The notes under the pieces were generated by a model. The model saw only the letters and a program-made list of their open reading frames with translations, did not search any database and was not told where the DNA came from. Both the position numbers and the translations under genes were made by a program. DNA of 64,000 nt, taken from NCBI GenBank assembly GCA_963965975.1, contig OZ014411.1:12168501-12232500 (forward strand), given 5' to 3'. The stretch is from Xestospongia bergquistia. Its lineage: Eukaryota; Porifera; Demospongiae; Haplosclerida; Petrosiidae. Positions within the stretch are counted from its first letter, which is position 1. Every line of letters begins with the position of its first letter. Below are positions 37,513-52,500 of this stretch, piece after piece.

Positions 37513-40500
37513 TGACTCAAATGTACTGAATTATAATGAATTATTACATAATAAAATGCGGAGTGCAAGTATCATGAGCCGTCTCCTAGAATCGAGTGTC
37601 AGCAAAATGTTTCCAGTTAGGTTTGGTCCCTGACTTTGGTTGTATATTGTAGGTCTATTATTTAGGGAAGTCGAGGACAGACATTAAAACTTCGTATAAC
37701 CCTGTTATATTGAAATTGGAATGTCCATCTGAGGCTTCCGTATATTTTAATAAATAATAACTTATTTATTATATCATGAAAATTTTCCAATTTTGACACA
37801 AACAGTGCCCTATAGTATTGCACCTCTGCCCACGTGTTAATCAATTTTTAAAGTAAAGTGTGAACAGATGTTTTATGATGTGAATACAGTGATCATACGA
37901 AGCAGAATATCATGGCTACTTTAATGAAAGAAGATTGAATTAATTGTTTAACTGTGGAATGCTGAAACTTTGAAGGAGATATTAAGGCAGAAGGACAACG
38001 GAAAAGGTCAGATTGTTCTAGTAAATTAGCATTAGTGTACTGGTGAAAGATACGTGAAACTTGATGAAACAACATTTACTCAGCTTCTTTCATTACTAAA
38101 ACGTAACACTGTGATTTAGCACTGTATATAATAATATGTATGAAATACTGTATACAGAAAATCAAGTATCTCCAGTTGATTGGTATACAATACTAAGAGT
38201 TGAGGATCTTTTCCTTAAGCTGTCTGGTGGTAAATCATTCACCATGTTTGAGATGTCACACACATATCATCAGTTAAACATCAATCCTCCAAACAATTCA
38301 CCATAAACACATTTCAAAGGATTGTTCTAGTACAAGAGATTACTATTGATATTGTGTGGTGTTCAAGAGAACAATGGAAACAGTAAGGGTTGAATCATAT
38401 ACCAGTTTATATTGACAACATTCTAGTCATGGAGACATCACATTCAAACTGTTTTCAAAACCCAACCTGATTCAGTGAAGCTGCTGCTATTCACCTTGAA
38501 TATACCTTCATAGGTGCACAAGATATTATCTCTGGTGTAAGATGAAAAGATACTCAATTCTTGCCAAGAGGAGTCAAACCATTCTGAAAAATTCCATCCT
38601 TGATATCAATCTCTAATCATTTTTTTGTTTGCTCAAAATTATCTGCAAGTTCCTCCCTAATTTATAATTGTATTCTTTTTATTTTTTTTACTGGCAACCA
38701 CTAAAAATTTTGGACTTCTCTTCAGGTTCTTTTAATGACTAAGGAATGTATGATCACTGTATGATTGTATCGAGTAGTCAGTGGTTATTATATGCTAGTG
38801 AAGCTTTTGGTTAGCTTACTTCTAATTGCATATTTCTTTCTCTCTTACCTCATTAGAATGAATGTTTATATGACCTCACACTAGCGCCTAGATATTGATG
38901 AATTATCGTGGTGGCAAATTTTGTTTAAATATTAGTAATATAATATAACATCAAAAACAGTAAATATGACCAGTGGCAACCCTGATTAACTGAAGAAGTC
39001 CTTAGCTTTCTTGATATGGAAGATTAAGTTGATGATATATTTTCTCCTAACGTGATGATGAGTAGGATTTGATGATTTTGATAACAATTATGTTGATAAT
39101 GATAGGTAAATCAAAGAAAAATTAGCCAGTAAATGATGTGTAAATTTCTAAAATACAGATGAAGAAGGTATGGATTATGACAATGCTACAGACGATGTGA
39201 TAGTAATGATGAACCTTTGAGGTTTAAATCATTATTATATCATCTAATTTTTTGATCCTTTTTTGTCTCCATTACTAAAGAGCTCATGCTATGCATTGTT
39301 AAGCAAACCAACATTTATGCTGTTGCTTCCCTAAGAGAAAAAAATTGTTAAAGGATAACACTTACAATAGAGAATATTATGGACTGCATTAGGTTTATGA
39401 CACTTATGGTACCACTTCCATTAATATCTACATAAAATTTCTAATAAAAAGAATTCTATATTTAAGTACTCACCAGTAGGAGACAACATATCTCATGATA
39501 GGCTATTTGAAGTACAGAGGTATGTTCACTTTGTCTACACCAGATCTCTCCCATCCTGTTTATGACAGATTATGAAACATTAGAATGATTATTAATAATG
39601 TAAGAATCAAAATTTGCCACAAGTAAACATAAAGACTCAATCATTTTTTTCTAAAATTGATCACACTACTTACTTAATATAACTACTCAAGCATCTATCA
39701 TCCATTCCTAATATTTACTTTCCCCTTTAGTAGAATAAATGTCCTATTTAATAATATAATTAAACAAACTTACTCTAATTGCCATTCAAACAGGAAAGTT
39801 CTACCTTATAATAGGCTATTTATTAAGTTATTATGCCAAAGCAATAATGCCTATAAGGAAGGAAATTTGCCTTAAGCATTTTCATAACTTGTTTTTCTCA
39901 TGAAATCAGAAATTTGTATTGTTAATATAACTCAAAGCAAGTGGCCACCTCCAAGTCCAGCAATATAAGAAAAGGAGTCTTATTAAGTGCTTGTTAGAGA
40001 TGTGTGGTACATTAAATTTAAACTTGCTTCATTGTCCTTAAAAAGTGACAAAACATATTCACATTACAATGTTCGAGACTGCTTCTTTATATAACCAGGC
40101 ATAATTTTAATTAATGAATTATGGTAATGAATGCTTGATAACACTTTACAATGAGAAAATATACAGCTTTACTTGATAATTCTTTGCACATGCTATTATC
40201 AATTCATAAATATTAAACAAGTAGTGATTGTAATCAAAAAATGATTCTTGACTTTCGTGTTGTTCATGTGATCAACTATACTCTCAAATATTCCAAAGAT
40301 AGCACTGACTTTTCTATATCACAAACCATTTAACAATATATGCATAAAATTTATATTAATCCCTGAAAAAGAGTCTTCATTATCTTCTGTAAAAAAGAGA
40401 TTATTTTTCTGTCAATTGTGTAACATCAATAACCTCAAACGTAAATCAAGCCTTACTGTTATTTACTAACACTGTACTTAAAGCCCAATAAGAAAGTTGA

Positions 40501-43500
40501 CTTTATTATATATTATTGACACTCTAATCAATTCAGCTTAGATTAAGCTTTCTGTTATCATTATTATTAGATTGGATGGGATGTAAAAGGCATAGTTTGG
40601 GTTTTTAATTTCGTCTTGTCTAATGAAACAATTTCCTGCATTTATTTTGCCTTGTCAATAAACAGATACCACTATAGTTACAGATTTAATAACTTGTCTC
40701 CTTATATCTGATGTAATCTTTCTATTTCTAAAACTAGCAGAGGTTCCATAGCACAATCACATTTATTATTCAATATGTTTAGAGAGAATCATTTGTTAAG
40801 AGTTTAATATAATGCTGTATATTAAGTCTACAATATATTATATAGTAATTGAACATGAATGAACATAACAGTATAGTAATTGTATCATTTTGACAACAAT
40901 GTGGTGGATGTATATGCATGTTAAATCAAAAAAATCATAACTGACTTATTACTAGTACATTGAGTTGAGTTTATCTGTATAGTATGCATTGTGAATATAT
41001 TGCTTCTTTGTTTTATTGCTACAGGATGGCTGGACTGCATTACATTGTGCAGTTTATAATAATCATCCAGAGATCGTTAAAATATTGATTAGTAATGGAG
41101 CTGACATTACTGTTGTTAATAAGGTATGAAGGATCATTGTATTATTGTATCAATTAGTCAAAGTTATGAATAACATGTTAAGTATGATATTAATAAGTTA
41201 TTGTATATCAGTGAAAATACAATTTCTTATTGTTTGTTAAATAACTTAATGGCTTCAGTTATGTACATGGAATGTTCAGTGTACCAAATTAACCTAAGAA
41301 TTTGATCATATGCTAATATAATCATGTATACTTTTACAAGACCTATACAAACTAAATGCTTAAGTGTCATTTGTCACATTAAATGTTACTTGCTTGCAGC
41401 TGTTTTGTGTAATGAACAAATCCAGTTTGTTAGTACAGCTATATTGTGCTAGAAACATATTATATTAGGTTTGTAGAAAGTACAGTATTATTCCTATTTA
41501 ATGCTAAGATTTATACAAAATTGTGGTGTATTAACTACTTGTACAGATCCATTTGTTTAAATTTATGCATATAAGGACATTTTTATTTTGTATTTTTTTA
41601 TTTAATTATTATGTGTGACTATTAAGAGCAACATCTGAACTTACATAAGTTGCTGTCAACAGCAATACCAATTATATGAACATAATTATCAGGACACTTT
41701 AATAATAATATTTCTAAAATTTTGCTGCAACAATATTATAAGCTATCAACATTTCTTTTCTATAAAATAATATTGATTATTGGTCATATTCTAGTTTCTC
41801 GTTAATCTCTTTTGAATCATTAAGTATAAACCTATTCTTCGAAACTCATTTCATTCAATTTTTCATTATCATGATCGAGAGTTGTGCACTTGTTTGGCAG
41901 AATAAAGTAACATTGATAAACTTAAATATCAACATGAAAAAGTTATTTACATAGCTTTAGCAGAAGAGAAAAAGTAAGCTTACTATTCTTTTCAGTATGG
42001 TTATAATTTTTTATATTAAAAGTAGTAAAAAGGAAGAACTATATGTAATATTACGTTTTTATTAAATCTGAGTAAATAAACTATAGTCTCTGAAGTATTA
42101 ACAGGTGTTAAGTGCTAATGAAAGAAACATAATTATTATTGTTGGTGTTTGTAAAAATTGGTAAAAAAAAATTATAATAATATCATCATTACAAAAAATC
42201 TTCTGTTAATAGCATTATTTCTTTACCAAGCACAATTAAGATAACTTTGCAAACAGCCATCCACCCATTCTCAAAAGTTTTCAGGCTTTCCAAAGAAGAA
42301 CCAGCTAGTTTATTACAATGAAAACAGAGCTTATCAGATGACCTATCCTTTCTCAAAGTAGTGTTTGTCTGCAAATTCTTTTATGTTGCTTGACCTTTTT
42401 GTGGCCAAGATTTATTATAGTCTCTTTAGAGTAACACAGTATACTCTGAAGAGATTGCAACAATTGTTGTTCACGGTATGGAGTTTATATCCCAAAGCAC
42501 AGCTCTTTTATTCATGACTTGACTACTATTTAACATTTTGCCAACTAGAGGTGCAGTTCTCATGACATAGTGCCTATGCAAGATAATTACAAAAAATGCT
42601 TAGTTGAATCTAATTATACAATAGAGATGTTTTCATAGCACTCAGCATGGTTCCAGATGTTAAAATATATAAATCAAAGCAAGTGGGCACCTCCAAATTC
42701 ATCTATATAGCAAATAGGAAACCTTCTATGTTCTTAAAAGCATATTAGAGGTTTGTAGTCAGTTTAAATTGTGAAATTGCTATATAATGTTTAAAACGTG
42801 ACAAAATATATTCACATTACTATGTTTGTTAGTTCTTCAAAAAATCAGGCATAATATTAATTAATGTATTATGGTAAGAATTGCTTAACAAAACTATCAG
42901 AATGTGATAATATACAGCTTTACTCAATAACGGTTCATTCCACAAACTATTATCAATTCTCCAGTATTGTTGTATTATACAAGTAATCTTTGTGATTAAC
43001 AAATAATTGTTGGCTCTTTACGTTGTCCATGTGAGCACACTTTTATTTAACTTTTTCTGGAATATTTCAAATTGTAGGACTCACTTATTTGCCAGAAAGT
43101 CTTTAATAAAATATATACATCAAATCTGTATTAGTCCTTGAAAATGACTATCTGCTATCCTCTGTAAAAAGTATACTACATTTATGTTATTTGTGCAAAA
43201 TAATAATCAAATATACTAATCAGGCCATACTATAATAACGGTACAGTTTTTATTCTATAATTAATTAATTTAGGTTATGGCTGCTACTGTCAATATAGTA
43301 AATTGTGTATGTTAAGATAGCATAAGTTTTGTTTTAGTTTCTTCTAAAATCATTTCTACATTAAGCTTGAACTGTAGTCTTGACAATAAGCAGTAACTAA
43401 TGTAGCTACAGTTTTGTAATCTGTTTCCTTATATCCAATGTACTCTTTCTATTCCTGAAAGCACTAGAGATTCTCTAGCACAAATATATTAATTATTCAA

Positions 43501-46500
43501 TATGTTTAAGACAAATTGGTTTGTTAAGAGTATAAGATACTGGTGTTTATTATGTCTACATCAGATTTTATCATAACTATACAGGAATATAACTGCAATA
43601 ATAATTGTACAGTCTTGACAACAACACATGAAATCATTAAAATCATTACAGTATTTACACGTTACTAGTACATTGAGTTAATATTAATCTTTATAGTGTG
43701 CATTGTGTATGTATTGATTCTTTGTTTTATTGCTACAGAATGGCTGGACTGCATTACATTGTGCAGTTTACAATAACAATCCAGAGATCATCAAAATATT
43801 AATTAGTTATGGAGCTGACATAACTGTTGTTGATAAGGTATGAACAATCATTGTATGATAGCATCAAGTAGTTATAGGTTATGAATAATATGTTAAGTAT
43901 GACATTAAAATGTTATTGCAGATCTATAAAAATACTTATTATTATTTGTTATTTTGTTAAATATGGAGTATGGCTTAATGATTTCAATTATGTAATGGAA
44001 TGTTCACTGTATCAAATCATCATTAGAATGAAGCTATAACTCTGATAAATATAATTTTATACATGATTCACAGAAACAAAAAGCTCAAGTGTCATTTTAG
44101 AAGTTAACTGCTACATGCTTCCAGTTATTTTGTGTAAGAAGCATATCCAAATTGTTAGCAAGGAAGCATGCCATATTGTGTTAGAAATATATAATATTTA
44201 GTATCTAGAAAATACCATATTACAACTTTGTAATACAAAGGCTTATACAAATGTTTTGTGTGTAAACTATATATTTGGATGAAACTGTTGGCTTGACTGA
44301 TTTTTTTCAGTTTGAATTAATATCTTTTCTAGATCTATTCATTTAAATGTATAAGTGCACGTCTATTTCATATAATTTTATTTTAGTGTTGTATGTTTAA
44401 GAACAACAACTGAACTAATATAAGCTATTGTCAACATAATTAACATATTAATATATTTATCTTGACCATAAACACTAAAGAACATCTGCAACTGTAATGT
44501 AACAAAATTATAAGTTACAAACATTCCCTCTCTATGAAATAATTAATTAATATAGTCATAAGTAGGATTCTTGTTAACTTTTTTTGATACATTAATTAAA
44601 ATATATCCTTATAAGCCAATTTTGGTTAAATTTATCATGACAGTAGTTAAAATGATGATCACATGCTTTTTTTAGAAGCCATGCACTTGATTGTCAAAAG
44701 AAATACAGAATGATTGACTCTAGTGTTAAGATGAGCAGACACTTTCATAGTTTTACCAGAGTAGAAAGAAACAAATTTAGTTTATTTTCCACAGTGGTTA
44801 ATTATTTTTCATAAAAATAGCAGAAGATGAGGAACTCATATAATGTACAGTCCTTTTTAAATCCATCTTAAACTAGAAACATTTACAGTGGTTGAAAAAT
44901 TGCTAATGAGTGCAATGTAATTACTGAACACGATCCCAATAAAGAAATATAACAAAATTTGTAATGGCATCATTAGGAAAATACCTGCCATCAGTTTCTT
45001 TGATACACAAGTTAAATGATATTTTTGGCTTTCTTCCTTTGCTAGTTCAATTAAGATAACTCAGGGAATGTGACTATAAAAGCAATTACACAAGATATTA
45101 TTAAGGTTGTTGGAACAAAACTATCAACACTTATAGCTATATGGGGGAAACTTCCTGTAATATACATGCATTTGTTCTAGTTGATATTATTTATACTGAC
45201 TATCAGCTTAATTAGGAGTAATAGAGTTAATAGATAAAGAGGCTAATACTTTAACAGAGGATGAAGATATAAAATCAGAACAAGATACACAGCTTTAGTC
45301 AATGACGTCACGAAACAAAAATTGGCAGAGTTTTCTAAATGTTTTTTTTTTAATTTATGACTACAACTATCTCTTACACTTAATACACATAGTAAGTTTC
45401 AATCAAGTCATCTTTACTGTCAAAGTTACTTAAAGCTACCATTGAGAAGTACAAAAGGAGTATAATTGAAATAAGAGTCTGGCAGAGATTTGTGAGTAAT
45501 AACAAGCAATGTAGTGAAGAGGATGAGTTGGGGTATGGTTAGGATGCATTGTCTTTGATATAATACCTGCTTTAACATACCAATTCACTGAAAAGTGCTG
45601 CTTTGTTAAACTCCTCTTTCTATTAACAGTAATTCATCAACTATATTCCATATTCCTTGACCACGTTCATTGAAACCTTTAAGGTGAACTGTATTGTTGA
45701 TGCTATATTATGACATTCGTTTCATTTAGAAAATATCAAGCACTTAAGAAAACATTGTTAGACCAAAATAAGATATATTATTGTTGTAACATCTGTTATG
45801 TCAGTAAATTACATTATATTAAATGTTATACAACAAATTTTTACTTATGAGTTGATATACATTCAGCAAATACTTGTACATCAATTAAACTTTAGCAACT
45901 TATTTTCAATTACTAATTATAATATAAGCTTTTATACTAGAATTATCTTAGCAATTGTCTTACAATTTCATGTGGCTTTTTTAAGGAAGTTTATGAGAAG
46001 TATTTCCTATGTTTATCATCATTATGATGGTGATAACTACATTTCTTACCAGCACTTTATCCTTCTTTGTTTTTCTTTACCTTGAAATTATCACTCACTT
46101 TTTAGTTTAATTGGTAGCTAATTCAGATCACATATGCTAGGATGTTTGTCCACAAAGCCATTATACTTTTTCTAAAAGTGAATCAATGAAGCTCTTCATC
46201 AATTTAATATCCATCACTGCAGCTTTTACACTACTTATATTATGCTAATAAGTTTTGATATTCATGCAGTATAATTATATTAATTAAGCTCTTTGGTATC
46301 TGCAATACTGTTAATGTTTATTAAACTTTATTTTTGCTAGTATATACGATGGTATTTGATATATATGTTGATGTGGTTATCAAAATATTTTCATCTTCAG
46401 TGATTTTGAGAGTCAAATGTATGCAGTTGTATTTGCATATAATGCTTCTGTTTAAATAGTCTAATTATGCAATGGATGATTCTTTAGGATGGGAATACTC

Positions 46501-49500
46501 CATTGATGTTAGCATGTCAGAGGGGACACCTCAATGTGGCTGACCTTTTATTAGAGCAAGGAGCAAATATCTCTGTAGTTAATGAAGTGAGTTAACCCAT
46601 TATACTTACACTATCTATAAAATATTGTTATAAATAAGTTAAATTACACTATATTAAACATCTGTTTCTTTATTATGAGTATTCTTAATAAGCTTTAATC
46701 TATAGCATCAATTCCTTTTCAATGACCATTATACACTTGTGCTAGTTGGTTTTCCATGTGTTTTAACATATAGTTGAACAATCATTTATTACATTCATTA
46801 GTTTGTACATACATAGTTTCTGATTGTGTTTAGACAGATTGTTTTTTAAATTATAGCTATTATGGGGTCTTCCATAATAGTTTAGTACAATCTATAGTAC
46901 ATTACAGATAGTAGATATAACTGTGTGTACCATCTAGACAACACCATATGGTGGATGTATACACAAGTCAATATAAACATAACTATATTGTTATTATACT
47001 TATCATTATACTTACTCTGTTGAAGAATGATCTGTATGGTATTGTTGTATAGTTTGCATTGTTAATGTATTACTTGTTTGTTTTATTGTTACAGGATGGA
47101 TGGACTGCATTACATTATGCAGTCTTCAATAATCACCCAGATCTCACTAAAGTATTAATTACTTATGGTGCTAACATAACAGTTGTTACTAAGGTATGAA
47201 AGACAATTAATGCTGAGAAATTTTTTTAAAGATTGTTGTATATACAGTGAACAATTCTATATTAATTAAATAAAGTTTTTTTCTTCTTCAGCCAGTACAC
47301 TTCAGCAATTGCTCATTTTAGTTATCTTTTAGTAATGTAAACTTGTCTAATAGAACAAAATAGCAATTGACTTGAATATGCTACTGTAAGGAACTTTAAA
47401 AGACGTAATTATTCATCATTATTAATGTGATAGATCATTTCATGCTTGTATCAAGTAGTCAAAGGTTATGGATAATTTGCTAAATATAGTATAAAAACTA
47501 TAAATACTGTTGTAGATACAGTCAAACAAATTTGTTACATATTTTTTTAAAGTTTACATTCTGACATAGTCACTCAATTCATAAAAGCGATATAGTTATA
47601 CTTTTTTAGATACTTAAAACATTATATGGCAATACTATACAGACCAAGCTTTAATATACACTTTGTCCTTGTGACTTGTGTTGCCTTGCTTTCTGACTGT
47701 TCACATTTAATTAACTTATTAACCTTTAAATCACAGATGTCATTTCTCAATATTAAATTTATAATAGTGTGGGACTGTCATATATTTAGTGTTATTTATG
47801 ATGATATTACATTACTCATGTGCCATGATCTATCAAGTATTAAAGTTGTGTAATCAGATCTCAATTTTTTTCAACTACAAATTGACATTTACTATATCTT
47901 TGATCATCATTTTCAAAGCTATTTTTTTTCTCATGGTACTCATTTTACTACTGATTTCCAATCAAATGTCATCTGATACTAAGTCATATCCTACCATAGT
48001 CTCACCTAACATAAAAGCTAACTAGCCTTTGTAAGAAATATCACAGACAAATATACCACTCTTTGGTAATCATGTACTTATCTGGAATTATCAGTTTGAT
48101 GGTCCTCCTAAATATAATGTCCTAATACTAAGTGATAGTTAGAATATGAATATATTTAAATATAAAGACTTAAATATGTCAAGAGTTGCATTCTTTATTA
48201 TGTGTGGTCACTCAATTATGTATTATTCACTATGTTTATATAGAGTGCCTTGTTAAGTGCACTCTAAAAATTTCAATAATAAATTTAGCATTTATGCACT
48301 GTAAAGTCAAAGTAGAGCACATTATCAGTAGTTGCATTAACAGGAAATTAAGTGTTTAAAATACTCCATTTAGAAAAGATCGCATGCTAAATGTATATAA
48401 TAATAAATTTTTAAAAGATAACTGTAATATATTTGGCCAGAATAATGAGTTGAACATTGACCTGTATTGTACTGCTTGCTTGTTTTATTGCTACAGGATG
48501 GCTGGATAGCATTACATTTAGCAGCCTACAATGATCATTTAGATAGAGTTTAATTGAGTGATTAATTAACTGTAACATCAGTATAGTAGTTGGCAATTTT
48601 TAATTGGTCACATTATTTTGTGCATTTTTAATTCTTTCTGTACAATATTTTCATATTGTGGCATTTAAATTTTTAATTTCTCAGGATGGTAAGACACCAC
48701 TTGATTTAGCTAATGGAGAAACAATACGTCATTTGACTGATGAAAGTAAGAACAATTAAAATAAGGCTGTATATTAACATTATCTTATATGTGTACAATA
48801 TACAGTAACTATTCAATAATTTTTAAGTCCAATTTTATTGTTACAATTGCATTTTTTAAAATAGAGTTACGGCAACTCTTCAAAAAAGGTCTTCACAAAG
48901 GCAATGTCTATCTCAGTAACATAAGACTTGTTCTTATGGGACCACCTTGTGTTGGTAAAACATCATTTAAATCGTTACTCTTTAACTGGCCTGTAACAAA
49001 AGTTCATGATAGTACAGGATTAGCAACAAGACCTGTTCGTGCTATTGAAAGAGTTGCTGAAAGGAATGAAGGGAATTTCTGGGATAGAGTTACTAGACAC
49101 GACCTATTAAAGATGTTGTCTGATGCTATCCGTGCTCTTGAACAACAGTCAGATGATGTAAATGATGCTACTTTAGCAAATGCAGCAACATCTACCAACT
49201 TCTCATTGCAATCAACTAGTTATGTCACTGGAAACTCTTCCAAGGAGATTGAAGTGATTCAAGATAATAATAGCCCTTCTGTTGTTAAAGAAAATTGGAG
49301 CTCATCTGTTGATACAGAAGTTCATCCTATTCTTAATAGTTCAACTGATATGCCTCCACTAACTGTACCGATATCTTCATATGTTGATGTTAAGTCATCT
49401 CAGGAGACCACTACAATATCTACTGTGGGTCTTGCAACAGTGAATACAGCATCTTTGCCATTTGACATTACTGCGAGTTCTATGCCACAGTTCCAGCAAA

Positions 49501-52500
49501 GAGTGCTCTCAACTGATCCTGACAACTACTCAAATGAAATGGTCAAGGTTCTAGGAGAACGTGAGATTTCAGAAGACCTACATAAAGCCACTTGGATAAA
49601 CATTCTTGATAGTGGGGGCCAACCACAATTTGCTGATGTATCACGAGCATTTATTCGAGGCAACACAATCAATATAATTTGCACTAATTTAGCAGAAAAG
49701 TTATCTGATAAACCACAGTTTTTTTACTCACTAAATGGTAAAATACTCAATCAACCTAGTGAGTTACAGATGACAAACATGCAACTTATAGAGCATTTTG
49801 TGCGTTCAGTAGCTGCTTCTAAGAGCATGGCTGTTGTCAATGGCAATCAGAGCCTGCGACCAATTTTTATGATTATTGGCACTTACTATGACAAGACGAG
49901 ATTTTGGCCGTTTTACGAATCCTTGCGTGAAAAGAATGCTCAAATACTCGCTTCGTTAATTGAATTTCGCGATAGTCTCGTTTTTTATAACGAATCATCA
50001 GAAGAGGTGATATTTCCCGTAGATAATCTTTGCTGGTTCAATCGTGAGAAGATATCATCTTCAATTCGAGAACGTATTATGTCCTTTCAAAAGGATGTTA
50101 GTATCTCCGCACCTATACCAGTACGTTGGTATATGTTTGAATTACGTGTTAAAGAGGAGGCATCACAAAATGAGCATGGAATGATCTCCTTAGAGTCTTG
50201 TTGTGCTATAGGAATTAATTTGAGCATTACTGGAGAGGATGTGCTAAATTCCATTACTTATTTACATTCAATGGCTTTATTTCTCTACTTTCCAGTAGTC
50301 CTTCCTAATGTAATTTTTACTAATCCTCAGTATCTCCTTGATATGCTTTCAGCTCTTATACGAGTTTCGTTTGTTGATTCTTTAGAGGATATTTTACCAG
50401 GGGGTCAGTCTTTAGAGCCAGAAACTCAGCGCAAATTTTGTGAAGATGGAATTTTTGATAGCAGCTTATTAAATAAACTTTGCCTACCTTTTGTGTCTCC
50501 ATTATTTTCGGAGGAGAAGTTTCTTAAATTGCTTCAATATCTTTGTATTATAGCTCCTATTTTTTCAGCTGATCTTCTCAATGAATTTTTTATGCCGGTT
50601 GTTCTACCACCTCATCAGATGACAGAAAAACATATTTCAGTTTTTAAAGCAACCTGTGATCCTATGATAGTTGATTTTGAAACAAACGTAGTCCCTCAGG
50701 TGAGATATGCACATGTATGCAATAGAATTATAGGTATTATATATAGTTAACAAGTAATTGTTACTACTGTATTGTCTATTATGCATGCTTTATCATTTCT
50801 AGCAGTGCATACACCTCTTGTCTAGTTTACATAAATCAAATTAAACAAGATTAATCTAGTTTATAATAACACACTGAAATTTTTAGGGCATATTTACAGC
50901 TTTAGTCGTCGCTATTGTTTCCAGACAAGATAAGCCACAATTTTTTATTGATAGTCGATCACCTACTTTTCCAAGACAGCTTCGTTATGCTGTTTTACTT
51001 TATTCTGAAGATCTGTTTGGATCAGTACTATTAGTTGATCGATTCTATTGGCTAGAAGTCTATTACAATGGCCTAAATGAAAATTGCTTTCACCTTCGTC
51101 ATATCATTTGTGAAGCTATATCAACCTGTGCTGACATATTAGCTTATAATAAAGATGCCATAATTGCTCAAGTTTCTGTACCTTGCCAACAAAACCATCT
51201 TTTAACCATTCATGATAACAAGTTACATCCAGCTGTTCTTTCAATGGACAAAGATCCTCCAATCATAAGGTGCAGTATTGAAAAGGAGCTTCCTACATTA
51301 AAGTTAACTGATGAACGACAAACATGTTGGCTAACTGGTTAGCTTAAAAGTAAAGTATGGTATAGTAATTTATTGAACTTTTTGTCTTAATAGGCCCTGC
51401 AAATATTTTAAAGAAAGCAAGTGAAAAAGGTAACGTTAATTTAAAAATTTAGCTGCTATATAATTTATGAAATAATTTTAGCACAACTAAAGGTAAACCT
51501 ACCATTGTGAAGAGTGATAAATAGTGTAAATCAGATAGACATTATTTTCTTAACGTCATTTCTGCATTGTGTATTTATATAAATAAAATAATTTTGTTCC
51601 TCTTGTTTGTTTTAGATGTTATTCCAGTCTCCTCAACTTTACCAAATGGATCACTAGGTAATTAGGCTATGAAAATGTAGTTGTTATATTACACTTCTAT
51701 AATAGATGAGTGTCATCTCTCTACTCTTGTAAAACTCATAAAAGATGTTGATGACTGGGAAATTTTGGGTATACATCTAGGTGTTAAAGATTCAGTAATA
51801 AAAGATATTAAAACACTCAATTACTTTCAACCAGCACCATCTCGTAAAGACATGTTAGTAACATGGTTAAAAAGTGGAAATGCAAATAGACCAGACTTCA
51901 TTGAAAGTCTGAAGGCTATTGGTGAACTTCGCATAGTACAAGAGATATTATCACAAAATGGTGAGTATTCTGTAGCTTAAAACATCATAAAATTTTCAGA
52001 TTTGTGTATAATAGTTATAACATGCATATTATTCTTGCCTGTGGATTAATAATTTCTTTTAATGCCAAAACAAGAAACCCATAAAATAATATGAACTAAA
52101 TGCACAGTTTTCAACATGTCATTACAACTAGTGACTATAAGCTTTTGTATAGAATATTATGAACATATAATATATGTTCATAATATTCTATACAAAAGCT
52201 TATAGTCACTAGTTGTAATGACATGTTGAAAACTGTGCATTTAGTTCATATTATTTTCTATTTTTAGACAAAGCTACTCTTATGCCAGTAGATGGAGCCC
52301 AAGACAACAAATTACATTTCACCATGTAGGGCTGAGATAACAGGTCACATTTTTGAAGATATTGGTAATGATGAAAGTAAATTAATTGAATTGCAATCTA
52401 TTTTACCTTAAGTGTATCTTTTTAGTTGCATTGTCTTTAAATAAAATTAGCTGCAAATGTAAAATCATCTTGCATATAAACCTTTACTACTTTAATTGTA

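Noticed and set aside
42189..42374. Minus-strand frame with a CFHCNK segment, considered as a zinc finger
   Set aside because: Only one Cys pair and no partner His or Cys at a fitting distance.
45798..46085. 95-codon frame in an intron of the ankyrin gene
   Set aside because: AT-driven residue mix; lies between ankyrin exons with no usable phase.
48789..48864. ATG at 48789 as start of a separate Roc gene
   Set aside because: The acceptor at 48864 joins in phase with the linker exon at 48745, and the residues before it do not look like protein. A separate promoter cannot be excluded, but splicing explains the data better.
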